Origin: Bacteroidales bacterium
GTDB taxonomy: Bacteria > Bacteroidota > Bacteroidia > Bacteroidales > VadinHA17
Direction of reading: 5' to 3'
DNA length: 49,938 nt
NCBI GenBank assembly: GCA_009881065.1
Contig: WXFE01000080.1
Coordinates: forward strand, 1-49,938
The position numbers and the translations under genes were made by a program. Of the stretch, positions 25,023-34,357 are shown one piece after another; within the stretch, counting starts at the first letter, position 1; the number at the start of each line of letters is the position of its first letter. The notes below the pieces were generated by a model. That model did not search any database and was not told the origin of the DNA. It saw only the letters and a list, made by a program, of their open reading frames with translations.

Positions 25023-27494
25023 CTATAACCTGTTGAATGTGTATCCTTCTGATGTATAGTAATCAATCAGCTCTTCCAGTCTGAGCCAGAGCTTGTCAGT
25101 TCGTTCCGGTACCGTGCCGGGGTGGATCAGGATTATTGCTCCGTTCAGCCCCTGCGGTGAGCTCTCCCCGAAGGAGGCCAGTCTCTGAATGAGCTGGTCC
25201 GATGAACGGTAATTAGCCATGTCAGGGGTGGTGTAGTCTGCGTTGGTCCCGGTTCCAGGAGTGAAGTTGACAAGCTTCATTCCCATATCTTCTGTCCACC
25301 GGCTGATTGCGCTGTTGTACCATTCGTACGGTGCGAGAAACCAGCGGGGAATCTCCTTCTTCAGCCCTGCCTTCCTGAGAGCTGCAATATTGCGTTTCAG
25401 ATCATCATTGAACTGTTGCTTCGTAACCAGCAGGGTATCACGGTTCTCCCATGGGATATAGAGAAGGTGCCCGTCAGAATGCGGACCCACATAATGCCCT
25501 CCTGCTATCATCCTCCTGACCGCGGAAGCAAAGCTCCTGTTCCTCAGGAAATTTCCTGTAAGGAAAAATGACCCCGTGATATTTTTGTCTTCCAGCACAT
25601 TGAGTATATGCTCAAGACCCTCTCCGTGCTCATCGGCAGAAAAGACCAGATGGATCTTTTTCTCCCCTGCTCCTCTCCTTATTATGGCTCCATGGGCATC
25701 ATAGACGTCATCTGCTGATTCAGCCATGCCGGTTCTCCCCTCCTTCTCAAGTGCAGAAAGATAATAGCTGAGGCTGGCCGTCCCGTCAAGAGTCGGCTCG
25801 TTGGTGCTGTAATCACCAATATCATCATGATAGACGGCCCTGCCTCCCTGGAATGCCGCATAGGGATCAGGCCTGAGAAGGGTCAGCCACAAGAGGCTCT
25901 CATGAATAGCCTTACTTATGGGACCGTCAACCAGTCCACCGGTGGTTGTCTCTCCCAGGAAAACCGTCACTGCAGAATGGGGATATTGGGGGTAATCGCC
26001 GCCTGCCGGCAATCCGCATATCATTGATGTGCCCCATGGGTTGCACCCGAAGAGCCAGTCACGCAAGGCAGCCTCCATGTAGTCAAAGCGGCCATCGCCG
26101 GTTGCCTCACGGTAGAGTCTGCACTGGGTCAGTGCAGCCACGACATAATTATTCGAGCACCACACAAATGGTATCTTTACCTGGAAGAGATCATCCCTCG
26201 TTCTTGAATTGATGATTTCCAATCCTTTGCGCATGAACTCAATGTACTTTCCCGAATACTCCGTTCCTGAGAGGGCAAGGCCTGCATGGCCGAGGTTGAC
26301 AAACGGATAGAACTGGTAGTGTCTGGCAGTATCCTTCTCTATCCAGGGAGTACAGGGCTCAAGCGTTCCCCAGTAGTCGGCCTGTTCAAGGTACCAGTTG
26401 TTGCCGGTCAGTTTCCATAGCTCCCATGCCGCAAGCTCCATATCATCAACATAATTGTCTTCCTCATAGAAATAGGGAGAGACGTTGCAGGCTGTCTGTG
26501 TGGCTCCGGGGTCTGTGCAGGCAAATTCAAAAGCGTCAGCCGCCCTGTCTGCCATTGTCCCTGCAAAAAGGGAGTCACTCCGGGCGAAGAGCCTGGCGCC
26601 CAGTGCAAATACCGAAGCAAACTTTCCGGCCGTGGAGGAGACCCCCTCGGTACGGTTCTTGAACGCTGCCAGCCCCTGAGGCTTGCCGGTCACGAAGTAA
26701 ACCGGCCTGTAGGGACCATGGCCGTAACTGACAGTGTCATGGTTGGGCAGCCGGAAACCCCTGTGATCACGGTCATCAGCCACCTGGTTGAACATCACAC
26801 CGCTGTCAGGATTCATCTTCAGAAGCCACTCCAGGCCCCATTTTACCTCGTCAAGTATGTCAGGTATACCATTGCTGCCTGCTGCTCCGGCAGCATCCCA
26901 ATTGTCGGCATATATTTCCGGTGACTTCATATAGGCAAACATCATCTGGTATACCGAGTTGGCGGTAGTGGCTGTGTACCTCAGGTGATCACTGGCATCA
27001 TGGTAACCGCCTCGGACATCTATCGGGGTACCCGAGAGTGTCGGGTGATCTACTATCACCCCGTCATACCTGTGACATGAGTCGGCAAGAAAGGGGTTAT
27101 ACCCGCAACGCTGCTGCCTGATGTAATTGAGTATGAAGTCAGCAGTTCCGTCGTATGCGTTTGACGCAAGGCGAAAGGTTTCCGACTTTGTGCGGCTATA
27201 TATTATATAGTATCCTCCTGGTGTTGTCAGCCCTGAAAAGTCAAGCCTGGCGGCAGCGGCCATTCCCCAGACGGCCCCGTCACAGATCACGGCAGCGCCA
27301 CGGAAAACAGGTTTGTCAGTGAGCGCATCATATACCGTGAATGATTTTTCCGCTACCGGTTCCTGTGAGATATAGACAGCCACCTTGACCGAGCCCGGAA
27401 GGTAACCCAGCTGATTGATCCTTATCCATGAATCAGCCCTGGCAATACCCGCGGCCAGTACCGCAAGCAGGAGCATGAGAACAACTCTTTTCAT
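25023..27494 (-). CDS. Glycoside hydrolase family 9 fused to a NodB-like polysaccharide deacetylase
   Basis: 823-residue secreted fusion. It has a signal peptide (MKRVVLMLLLAVLAAGIARA) and an N-terminal Ig-like domain as in CelD-type GH9 (SWIRINQLGYLPGSVKVAV). A GH9 catalytic domain follows with the two Asp of GGYHDASDHLRY near residue 158 and the acid in TNEPTLDGT near 566. From about 605 there is a NodB/CE4-like domain with VFSADEHGEG, the metal-binding HSDGH pair and FFLTGNFL / WFLAPYEWYN. GH9 includes cellulases but also exo-glucosaminidases acting on deacetylated chitin oligomers. Here a deacetylase plus glucosaminidase acting on GlcNAc residues of wall fragments fits the context. The TFDD motif of CE4 is altered (FSADE). 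It directly follows the SpoIID gene (1 bp gap). Confidence 0.88.
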   Translation of the reverse strand: MKRVVLMLLLAVLAAGIARADSWIRINQLGYLPGSVKVAVYISQEPVAEKSFTVYDALTDKPVFRGAAVICDGAVWGMAAAARLDFSGLTTPGGYYIIYSRTKSETFRLASNAYDGTADFILNYIRQQRCGYNPFLADSCHRYDGVIVDHPTLSGTPIDVRGGYHDASDHLRYTATTANSVYQMMFAYMKSPEIYADNWDAAGAAGSNGIPDILDEVKWGLEWLLKMNPDSGVMFNQVADDRDHRGFRLPNHDTVSYGHGPYRPVYFVTGKPQGLAAFKNRTEGVSSTAGKFASVFALGARLFARSDSLFAGTMADRAADAFEFACTDPGATQTACNVSPYFYEEDNYVDDMELAAWELWKLTGNNWYLEQADYWGTLEPCTPWIEKDTARHYQFYPFVNLGHAGLALSGTEYSGKYIEFMRKGLEIINSRTRDDLFQVKIPFVWCSNNYVVAALTQCRLYREATGDGRFDYMEAALRDWLFGCNPWGTSMICGLPAGGDYPQYPHSAVTVFLGETTTGGLVDGPISKAIHESLLWLTLLRPDPYAAFQGGRAVYHDDIGDYSTNEPTLDGTASLSYYLSALEKEGRTGMAESADDVYDAHGAIIRRGAGEKKIHLVFSADEHGEGLEHILNVLEDKNITGSFFLTGNFLRNRSFASAVRRMIAGGHYVGPHSDGHLLYIPWENRDTLLVTKQQFNDDLKRNIAALRKAGLKKEIPRWFLAPYEWYNSAISRWTEDMGMKLVNFTPGTGTNADYTTPDMANYRSSDQLIQRLASFGESSPQGLNGAIILIHPGTVPERTDKLWLRLEELIDYYTSEGYTFNRL

Positions 27495-27495
27495 C

Positions 27496-28839
27496 TCAGT
27501 AGAGTTTTTTTATTTCTGAACCTCTGAAGTAATGAGAGAGAATCTGCCTGTAGGTGTAGCCGGTGGCTCCCATGACCGCAGCTCCTATCTGGCACAGACC
27601 CACCCCATGACCCCATCCGGCACCTCTCAGCACAAAGAGGGTATCACCATTTTCTTCAGTTTTTTCCACAATAAAGGCGGAGCTGTAAAGATGTGTTTTG
27701 GAAAGCACCTTTCTGATCTCCAGCTCCTTGCCAAAAACCATACTTTTCCGGTCACCGGTAATCCTGAGCCGTATGATACGGCCTGAGGTTCCTCTTTCAA
27801 GAGGTTCGAGCGATGTAATTCGCCCGAAGTCGATTCCTGTTCTCTCCCTTACCAGGTCACTGAGTTCATCCTGACGCCAGGTTACCTTCCACCGGAAAAA
27901 GTCATTGGTCTCCTGGTCGTAATTGTTGAGAACCTGCCGGAGAATATTCCTGTCAGTGGTATTGCAGAAGGCTTCCGGATTTCCGGTTATCCACCCGGTT
28001 GCATTTTTTTCGTCAGTGAGGTCAATGTCCGTGGTCCGGGCTCCGGCGCCGGCATCGATTACCTTCCGGAGATAAGGATGATTCACCGGTTCCCATACAT
28101 TTTCGAAAAGTTCTGTTGCACCTCCGCAGCACTTTGAATAACGGGCATCGCATATAAAATCACCGTACATCAGCACCTCCCCGCCGGTTTTTCTCACAGC
28201 CTCTTCAACAGCGTTGGTCGATGCCCTTGTGATTCCCTGGTACCTCTGGCAATGATCATCAGCGCATACGTCAAAATCCCTGTGGTCTTCCCTGTCATAC
28301 CACCTGGTGATTTCTTCGTCCGTGACAAAGCTGGTGCGATATTTTTCGCCGGTGTCGATCAGTTGCAGGGTCTTATCCATCTGGGCGAGCAGCCAGCTCC
28401 TGGATATTACGGCATGAGCCTTCAGAAGCTCTGATGACGAGGTGGCGCTCATCTCGGATGATATGACACTCACAAGGTACTCCTCAACGGGAAGAATATT
28501 CACTGCTGTCACCTCTCCGCCCTGTTTTATGAATTTCAGGTCACCCCTGAAGGTCTGGTCTTCATTCCTTTGCCAGTGAAAATTGACGCCTATGGTTACG
28601 GCATGAAGGGTGAAGCTGCAACTCCTGAAGTCTGACGGTGTTAAGGTGATTTCATCGCCGGCCCTAACCTGCCCGGCTTCATTCATCAGGAGCAGCCCTT
28701 CAGCATCTGCAACGGCAGTATAGACTCCCGGAAGCATCTTCTGGCTGTCGCCGGCAAAGAAATCGCCGTTAAGGGTAAATGTCAGTCCGCTGCCTGTGAC
28801 AATTCCCACACTGATCTCTGGTTCTCTTTTTCCAGTCAT
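27496..28839 (-). CDS. SpoIID/LytB domain protein without a signal peptide
   Basis: SpoIID-family protein; in Bacillus the family member is a lytic transglycosylase that cuts denuded glycan strands during engulfment. The core motif VEEYLVSVISSEM (candidate catalytic Glu129) is followed by LLKAHAVISRSWLL, then a Cys/His-containing stretch (CADDHCQRY and YSKCCGG) and the C-terminal GWGHGVGLCQIGA block that closes SpoIID domains. At 447 residues it has an N-terminal extension of about 110 residues and no signal peptide or membrane segment. Its start overlaps the DUF4922 stop in ATGA, supporting this N-terminus. It therefore appears cytoplasmic, which is odd for a wall enzyme, and may act on imported fragments. 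The family call is firm; the activity is inferred. Confidence 0.87.
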   Translation of the reverse strand: MTGKREPEISVGIVTGSGLTFTLNGDFFAGDSQKMLPGVYTAVADAEGLLLMNEAGQVRAGDEITLTPSDFRSCSFTLHAVTIGVNFHWQRNEDQTFRGDLKFIKQGGEVTAVNILPVEEYLVSVISSEMSATSSSELLKAHAVISRSWLLAQMDKTLQLIDTGEKYRTSFVTDEEITRWYDREDHRDFDVCADDHCQRYQGITRASTNAVEEAVRKTGGEVLMYGDFICDARYSKCCGGATELFENVWEPVNHPYLRKVIDAGAGARTTDIDLTDEKNATGWITGNPEAFCNTTDRNILRQVLNNYDQETNDFFRWKVTWRQDELSDLVRERTGIDFGRITSLEPLERGTSGRIIRLRITGDRKSMVFGKELEIRKVLSKTHLYSSAFIVEKTEENGDTLFVLRGAGWGHGVGLCQIGAAVMGATGYTYRQILSHYFRGSEIKKLY

Positions 28840-29774
28840 AGTAATTCCTGCGTCAGGATTTTCAATTCATCTTCCCCCAGGCATACCTCATTGAGAATGT
28901 TTGTCACATCCTCAGCCGATATTTTGTCGAAGTCCTCACCCCTGGGGGTGATGAAGACTCCCCCCAGATCAACCGATCCCGGGCTTAGCAGTATCCTGTT
29001 GTCGCCTTCGGCGAAATAGCACTGTGGCCTGTGCACTCTCCTCGGGATAATGTGAACCGTCCACCTCTCTTCATCATGGTAAGCCAGAATGTTAAGCATC
29101 GGTTCGGGACGGTCAGGCTCCAGGAGGGCCAGCCTGTCATGGAATCTGGAGAAAGTTGCGGTCAGGGCTTCAGCACCACTGCCACGGAGAGTCAGAATGC
29201 CCCTTCCGTAACTGCTCCAGAGCAATAGATCCGTGCCATCCTTTTCATCAACCACCCTGCATAGTGAGGGATTTTCCACATCCTTCTCAATTGGCAGGAA
29301 GCCCCTGTTGCCGGCCTGAAAATGGAGATGATCCGGAGCTGATGCACCGCACTGCGGACCGTTGTAAAAGATAACATAATCAGGGAGCGCCTGCGCCAGG
29401 CTGAGCATTGTATCAAAGTTTCCGGATATCCGTTGCGGAGTGTGACACTGTGAAACGATAGTCAGATGACGACGAAAAATCGGGAAAGGATTAATCAGTA
29501 TTATGTAGTCATCTCCGAAGGGAATGCCCCTCTGTTCACCGGGCCGGTTCTTCTCACAGAGGAAACATGGCCTCGCCCCGATGGACTTTGCATCGACTTT
29601 TGCCGCCGAGGAGGTGATACGGCCCGGATTGAACTGTACGGAAATATCATAGCCGGGAAAAGATAAAGTGCGTACCATCACTCCGTCAAGCCGGGAATAA
29701 TTGTCACGGGCCAGGGCCCATTCCCTGAGCTGCCCCTCAAACAGATCCCTTACCTTCTGCGAATAATCAGTCAT
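28836..29774 (-). CDS. DUF4922 protein, HIT/GalT-like putative nucleotidyltransferase or phosphorylase
   Basis: 312-residue cytoplasmic protein of a family known mainly from Bacteroidetes. It contains a possible metal site with Cys70 and Cys73 (RPCFLCEKNRP), then IILINPFPIFRRHLTIVS and the motif GASAPDHLHFQAGNRG with His149-Leu-His151. This is the arrangement seen in HIT/GalT-like enzymes such as Ap4A phosphorylase and GDP-hexose phosphorylases, where the second His forms a nucleotidyl intermediate. It could therefore transfer a nucleotide to or from a sugar phosphate, but the substrate is unknown. It is coupled by a 4-bp stop/start overlap to the SpoIID gene and lies 13 bp after the glycosyltransferase gene, so the three probably work together. 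Confidence 0.8.
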   Translation of the reverse strand: MTDYSQKVRDLFEGQLREWALARDNYSRLDGVMVRTLSFPGYDISVQFNPGRITSSAAKVDAKSIGARPCFLCEKNRPGEQRGIPFGDDYIILINPFPIFRRHLTIVSQCHTPQRISGNFDTMLSLAQALPDYVIFYNGPQCGASAPDHLHFQAGNRGFLPIEKDVENPSLCRVVDEKDGTDLLLWSSYGRGILTLRGSGAEALTATFSRFHDRLALLEPDRPEPMLNILAYHDEERWTVHIIPRRVHRPQCYFAEGDNRILLSPGSVDLGGVFITPRGEDFDKISAEDVTNILNEVCLGEDELKILTQELL

Positions 29775-29787
29775 TCATATCCTGTTT

Positions 29788-31257
29788 TCAACTGCCGGCC
29801 AGCATCTTTTTCCGTGCCAGCAACTCAATTGTCCGTATCCTGTCCTTGTAAAGATTATGGGCATTTGCCTTTGCCACATCAAGCACCGCATCGGAGTTCT
29901 CTTCCCACCTGCGGCACAGATAGAGCGGTTCATAAATGCGCCCTATCCGGTAATGGCGGCTGATGGCGAGGCCCACTGCATAATCTTCCCCGTAGCTTAC
30001 GTTGGGAATCCTGATTTTTCTTAGAACGGGCGTATAAAAGGCCCTCGGTGCACCGAGGCCGTTTATCCTCAGTGCATTGTTACGGCCGTTATCAGGAGTC
30101 CACTCCCTGTGGTCTATCAGACCCGGCGGAATCTCATCCAGATTAAAATTGACCATTCTGTACGATCCCACAACCATTGCACACTGCTGCTCATGGAAGG
30201 CGTCCACAATACGGGTGACCACGCTGTCATCAATGTACAGATCATCGCTGTCAAGCTGAATTGCAAACCTGCCGCAGCGGTCGCTGAAAACCGCCTCGTT
30301 CCAGCATCCCCCGATACCAAGGTCCTTCCTGCCGGGAATGATGTGCACCAGACGGCTGTCACCGGCAAATGACCTGATGATCTCAGTGGTGCCGTCAGTG
30401 GAATAGTTGTCAACCACTATGAGATTGAAGCGGTACTTTGTCTTCTGGCCAAGCACTGACCTGATGGCATCTGCAATGGTTTTTACCCTGTTCCTGACGG
30501 GAATAACCACTGATGCATCATACTCAAAATCATCATCAAAGCTGACATCACGGAACCGGGGAGGCAGCCATCCGCCAATGCACCTGAGATGATCAGTGCA
30601 GGCTTTCTCCATCTCCACCTGTACAGCCCTGTTGCGGGGGTCAACATAATCAAACTGCTTCTCTCCCGTCTTACGGGTGTCTGTCTCAACCTCCGTATAA
30701 AGGAGTTCCGGAATATGAATCAGGGGATATTTCTGTGATATTTTCAGTCTCAGGTCGTAAAGACCGGCAAAAGCATACTCCCTGTCCATGCGGGCGCAGG
30801 CATCCCTGAACGCCTTCCCGCTGTACAGTATCACTGACCCGAAGTTGAAATCGTCACGAAGCGCCCCCTCCTGGTAATCAATTACCGGATGAGGAGCTAT
30901 TGCATCACCTTTCTTCTCATAATAATCAGAATAGACCATTCCTGCACCGGTGTCACCGCATACCTGCTTCATCCTTGCCAGTGCATGGTTTCCCATGTCA
31001 AGGGGGAATCCCTTGCTGTAAGTGAGCACATAGTCACTCTCAACAGCAGCTGCCGCCATCTTCCTGAGGGCATCTGTCGCGGCGAATCCTTCCGAAGTGA
31101 TCAGCCCGGCCTCTGACCCGTCAGGGAGTCCCCTGCTCCCCGGAGGAAGTACGACAAACACTCTGCTGACAAGTCCTGAAGATCTCAGTGAAGCGATTGA
31201 AGCTGTCACTGATCCGGTATCGGAAAAGGGCAGGAAACAAATTAAGGATTTATCCAT
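29788..31257 (-). CDS. Family 2 glycosyltransferase with two GT-A-like halves
   Basis: 489-residue cytoplasmic glycosyltransferase. The C-terminal half (from about residue 245) is a classical GT2 domain with ASVVIPVRNRVKTIADAI, VDNYSTDGTTEII and the DxD-like IQLDSDDLY near residue 336. The N-terminal half also looks like a GT-A fold (GAGMVYSDYYEK, residues about 1-235), but its nucleotide-binding motifs are weak, so it may be a degenerate or differently tuned domain. There is no signal peptide or membrane segment. A sugar-adding enzyme inside a catabolic operon is unusual. Being adjacent to the DUF4922 and SpoIID genes suggests a linked step such as recapturing sugars or making a storage or surface glycan. 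Donor and acceptor are unknown. Confidence 0.82.
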   Translation of the reverse strand: MDKSLICFLPFSDTGSVTASIASLRSSGLVSRVFVVLPPGSRGLPDGSEAGLITSEGFAATDALRKMAAAAVESDYVLTYSKGFPLDMGNHALARMKQVCGDTGAGMVYSDYYEKKGDAIAPHPVIDYQEGALRDDFNFGSVILYSGKAFRDACARMDREYAFAGLYDLRLKISQKYPLIHIPELLYTEVETDTRKTGEKQFDYVDPRNRAVQVEMEKACTDHLRCIGGWLPPRFRDVSFDDDFEYDASVVIPVRNRVKTIADAIRSVLGQKTKYRFNLIVVDNYSTDGTTEIIRSFAGDSRLVHIIPGRKDLGIGGCWNEAVFSDRCGRFAIQLDSDDLYIDDSVVTRIVDAFHEQQCAMVVGSYRMVNFNLDEIPPGLIDHREWTPDNGRNNALRINGLGAPRAFYTPVLRKIRIPNVSYGEDYAVGLAISRHYRIGRIYEPLYLCRRWEENSDAVLDVAKANAHNLYKDRIRTIELLARKKMLAGS

Positions 31258-31267
31258 GGTATATCTC

Positions 31268-34200
31268 TTATTTCAATAAAAAGTCAAGTATCTGTTTCAT
31301 AAGCTCATCACGCTCCTTCCGGCTGATGATGGTCTCAAAGGGGAATCCCATGACGAAGCTCCTTACATCACCCGTGTACATTACAGCTGCAGAAGTGTTG
31401 TTCTCGAGGTACCTGAATGCTGTTACCGACTGCCTGCCGGCAGGTTCAATTGCATCAGGCGATTCGGCAGCATAAATCTTATCGGTAATGCCGGTATTGA
31501 ATTCAAACCGGCCGGTGAATGCAGGTGCTGCCTTATCGGTGGCAGCAACGCTGCCTGTCCTTACCGCATGACCGGTCCGGGGCATGAAATGCAGGGTTTT
31601 CTTCACCAGCGATGCAACTGAAGTGTCATTGGTCATTACCAGGTCAGTGCCGGGATATGAACCTGACATGAATACGGGGAGTGATGCTTTCTGCATCCTC
31701 TCGAGGGTCCGGAGGAATTCAGGGGTGTAGATCCGGAAATCTTTCCTGTCAGGCCAGTATGCCGACGTGGTTGTCTTTTCCTCCCCGAAGAGGAGATCAA
31801 CCACACACCATCGGGAGAGATCAAAATCATTACCCGTGAAGACCTCATCACTGACGGAGAAGAATGATTTCCCGGCAGCTATCACTGACTCACCGTGAAC
31901 ACGGGTGAAATCAAAGGTGTTTCCCGGTATAATCCTTCCCTCATCATTTGAGTATGAAGCGCCCCAGCCGGCATTGTCATCATCGGTCCATGGCGAGGTC
32001 CGCTCAAAATCATACTGGTCGCCCGTGCTGATGAAATTGTACCGGTCAGCCACACCACGATCATCCCACCATGCCACCCCGGCCATGCCGTCACGGTCAA
32101 ACCATGCGGGGCCGGAAACGCGATCAAATCCATTTACTATCAGAACAATATCATCAGAGGCAGGATTGACTGCAACAGACAACTCCTCTGACGGGAAGCT
32201 TTCGCCTCCGTCATTTACTGCTGTTACCCTGAAGCTGTACACGGTGTTGTAATCAGGCAGCTCAGTGACAAAGGTAGTTCCGGAAACCGGGGTGCCGTTG
32301 TCAAATCCGTCATCACCACTGCGCATGTAGACCCTGTATGATACCGGGTCTGCTGTTGACTCCAGCGGATCGGTTACCGGCTGCCACCGGATGCTGACCC
32401 GCCTGCCCTCAACCGGCTCAATTGCCAGATGAGAAACAGGCAGTGGCTGAACGACATACTCCCTCCCGCCGGCATCAGCAAGGTACCTGAGAATGCCCTT
32501 GTAGATTGCCCGGCTTACATGAAAGCGGAACCCGGGATCAAAGCCGTAACGTTGATCAGCCATGTTCTGGTGCGACAAAAGCTCAAGAAGCATGGCAGGC
32601 ACATCAGGCTTCCTGGCCTCATAATATGACCTGTCCCACATGGCACGGCGGGTCCAGTCAGGATTGAAAAGCGCCCTGATGTCTTCAACGATCTGGGTCT
32701 GAACAATATCAGTAAAATCTCTGCTGGCCAGCCTGCTGGTACCGTCAGGGAACAGGCCTCCATTGGTTATTGTTGAGTATATTCCCAGGGTTCCTATTAT
32801 CGAATCATCCGGAGTAACACCCGCATCAGTATGAAAGGCAAACGAAAGGTCAACAGGTATGCCCAGGCCTCCCGAAACGGTTGTATCAGGCCTGCGGAGC
32901 AGGTAATTGACCCACTCGGCCCTTGACATGTAATCATCATTATAATCGTTCCTTCCCTTGTTGGGGGTGTAAACCAGCGAATCAGGCATACCTGCATACT
33001 GGAGCCAGTACCTTGCTCCCTCGAGGAACCTGGGTTTGCCACTCAGTTTCCAGCTGTACTCACGGGGAGCCGATGGCAGTGAGTCTGCCGTTGCCTGCTG
33101 ACTGCCGGCATTGAGTGACCACTGGTTCGATATCATTGATTCTGCCGGCCTGCGGGCAACATTCCCCATGCCGCCGCCAAAACGAACTGCATCCAGCAGC
33201 GCTGCTGAGCCATCCATCCCCGAAATGGTCACCGAGCCTTTCAGGGGATCAGCACCTGTACCGAAGTGGAATGTTCCGAGCCATAGCCACGTGCCCCCAC
33301 CTATCGACTGGTCAACAATGAATTCACTGACACCTCCGGTATGAGTGACCCTGACCGTTGCCTTTCCCTTATAGTCAGGCACCCGTGGATATGAGACTGA
33401 CACGCCGTACCATCCACGTTCAGGGATTTCAGGAACATAGAGTGCCGAGCCGCTGCTGATTTTCAGTGAAGTTCCCGCCATGAACGGATTATCACCATTA
33501 AAGAGGGTATCCTTCAGAAGAAACCCCCTTCCTGCATTTTCAGGTTCTCCCGGAATTTGTAATACAAACCCGGAAGCCCCTGTGGAAATATCATTGTCTA
33601 CTATAACCTCATTCACCTGAATATCCCTTTCACGCGGCAGAAGCACAACCGCACCCGCATTTTCCAGCATGGGAGTCAGGTAAGGCAGCACATAGGCCAT
33701 AACCGACAGATCTTCAACACTGCCGAACAGCTTTGCCCTTTGCCACTCCCACCTGTCAAGGGGCATATCAAAATAATACCCGTGGCTGTGCCACAGAGCT
33801 ATGTGCTTTCCCCCCAGACCCTTTTCCGGCGAGACGGCATTCACCCTCCGGATAAGCACCGGAGGATCTTCTGCACCAGGTATAATCCTGTTGTCATCCA
33901 CCGGCATGGTGTTCCTGAAGTAATTAGGGACCAGGCTCTCCAGGCTAAAGCCGTTCGAAATCATATTGATCCTGTAACCGGTGAATTTTCTCCCAAGTGC
34001 AGACCTTACAGAGTTTTCAAGGCTGGTGACGGTCTCTTCCCTGACCGGGATGTAGGAGGCTGCCACGGGGAACCAGATATTGATTTCCCTATTCTCTTCA
34101 TCAACCTTCAATGAATCAATGATAAATTGTTTCGGTATGGCTCCTTCGAAAAGAGGGCTGACCCATTTTTCCATCTTCGAAACGGCAACTCTTTCGGCCC

Positions 34201-34288
34201 GGCTGGCTTTCTGCCCGGCAGATTGCTGACCCGGAATTAGAATCATCATGATAAAAGTCAGGAAATGAAGGAGATATGCTATTCGCAT
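31268..34288 (-). CDS. N-acetylmuramoyl-L-alanine amidase with embedded carbohydrate-binding-like domain and FN3
   Basis: 1006-residue secreted protein (signal peptide through GQQSAGQ) of the type often labelled xanthan lyase in Bacteroidetes. The amidase_3 zinc site is split: first ligand region KHIALWHSHGYY near residue 165, second His in LSFAFHTDAG near 483, and catalytic Glu in AMLLELLSHQN near 566. Between the first two lies a beta-rich insert (GWYGVSVSYPRVPDYKG, IGGGTWLWLGTFHFG, DAVRFGGGMGN) resembling the golvesin/xanthan-lyase binding domain. A fibronectin type III domain spans about 630-706, followed by a C-terminal alpha/beta region, perhaps GATase/ThuA-like. It would cut the stem peptide from MurNAc. 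It is the first gene of the eight-gene operon. Confidence 0.83.
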   Translation of the reverse strand: MRIAYLLHFLTFIMMILIPGQQSAGQKASRAERVAVSKMEKWVSPLFEGAIPKQFIIDSLKVDEENREINIWFPVAASYIPVREETVTSLENSVRSALGRKFTGYRINMISNGFSLESLVPNYFRNTMPVDDNRIIPGAEDPPVLIRRVNAVSPEKGLGGKHIALWHSHGYYFDMPLDRWEWQRAKLFGSVEDLSVMAYVLPYLTPMLENAGAVVLLPRERDIQVNEVIVDNDISTGASGFVLQIPGEPENAGRGFLLKDTLFNGDNPFMAGTSLKISSGSALYVPEIPERGWYGVSVSYPRVPDYKGKATVRVTHTGGVSEFIVDQSIGGGTWLWLGTFHFGTGADPLKGSVTISGMDGSAALLDAVRFGGGMGNVARRPAESMISNQWSLNAGSQQATADSLPSAPREYSWKLSGKPRFLEGARYWLQYAGMPDSLVYTPNKGRNDYNDDYMSRAEWVNYLLRRPDTTVSGGLGIPVDLSFAFHTDAGVTPDDSIIGTLGIYSTITNGGLFPDGTSRLASRDFTDIVQTQIVEDIRALFNPDWTRRAMWDRSYYEARKPDVPAMLLELLSHQNMADQRYGFDPGFRFHVSRAIYKGILRYLADAGGREYVVQPLPVSHLAIEPVEGRRVSIRWQPVTDPLESTADPVSYRVYMRSGDDGFDNGTPVSGTTFVTELPDYNTVYSFRVTAVNDGGESFPSEELSVAVNPASDDIVLIVNGFDRVSGPAWFDRDGMAGVAWWDDRGVADRYNFISTGDQYDFERTSPWTDDDNAGWGASYSNDEGRIIPGNTFDFTRVHGESVIAAGKSFFSVSDEVFTGNDFDLSRWCVVDLLFGEEKTTTSAYWPDRKDFRIYTPEFLRTLERMQKASLPVFMSGSYPGTDLVMTNDTSVASLVKKTLHFMPRTGHAVRTGSVAATDKAAPAFTGRFEFNTGITDKIYAAESPDAIEPAGRQSVTAFRYLENNTSAAVMYTGDVRSFVMGFPFETIISRKERDELMKQILDFLLK

Positions 34289-34325
34289 TTTCGAATATAT
34301 TTTGCTGAATATACTAATAATGATT

Positions 34326-34357
34326 CAAAAGTAGAAAGTTTTTTAAAATATGTCATA
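34326..34357 (-). promoter_or_regulatory. Promoter of the eight-gene amidase-AmpG operon
   Basis: On the minus strand the -7 box TACTTTTG (34333-34326) matches TAnnTTTG exactly. TATG at 34357-34354, 20 nt upstream, is one mismatch from the TTTG -33 element. The start would be near 34319, leaving about 30 nt before the ATG at 34288. The -33 element overlaps the candidate operator at 34350-34360. Confidence 0.55.

Noticed and set aside
31268..34288. Xanthan lyase
   Set aside because: The name is carried by similar proteins because of the binding-like insert. The His/His/Glu pattern fits an amidase, and no polysaccharide-lyase motif is seen.
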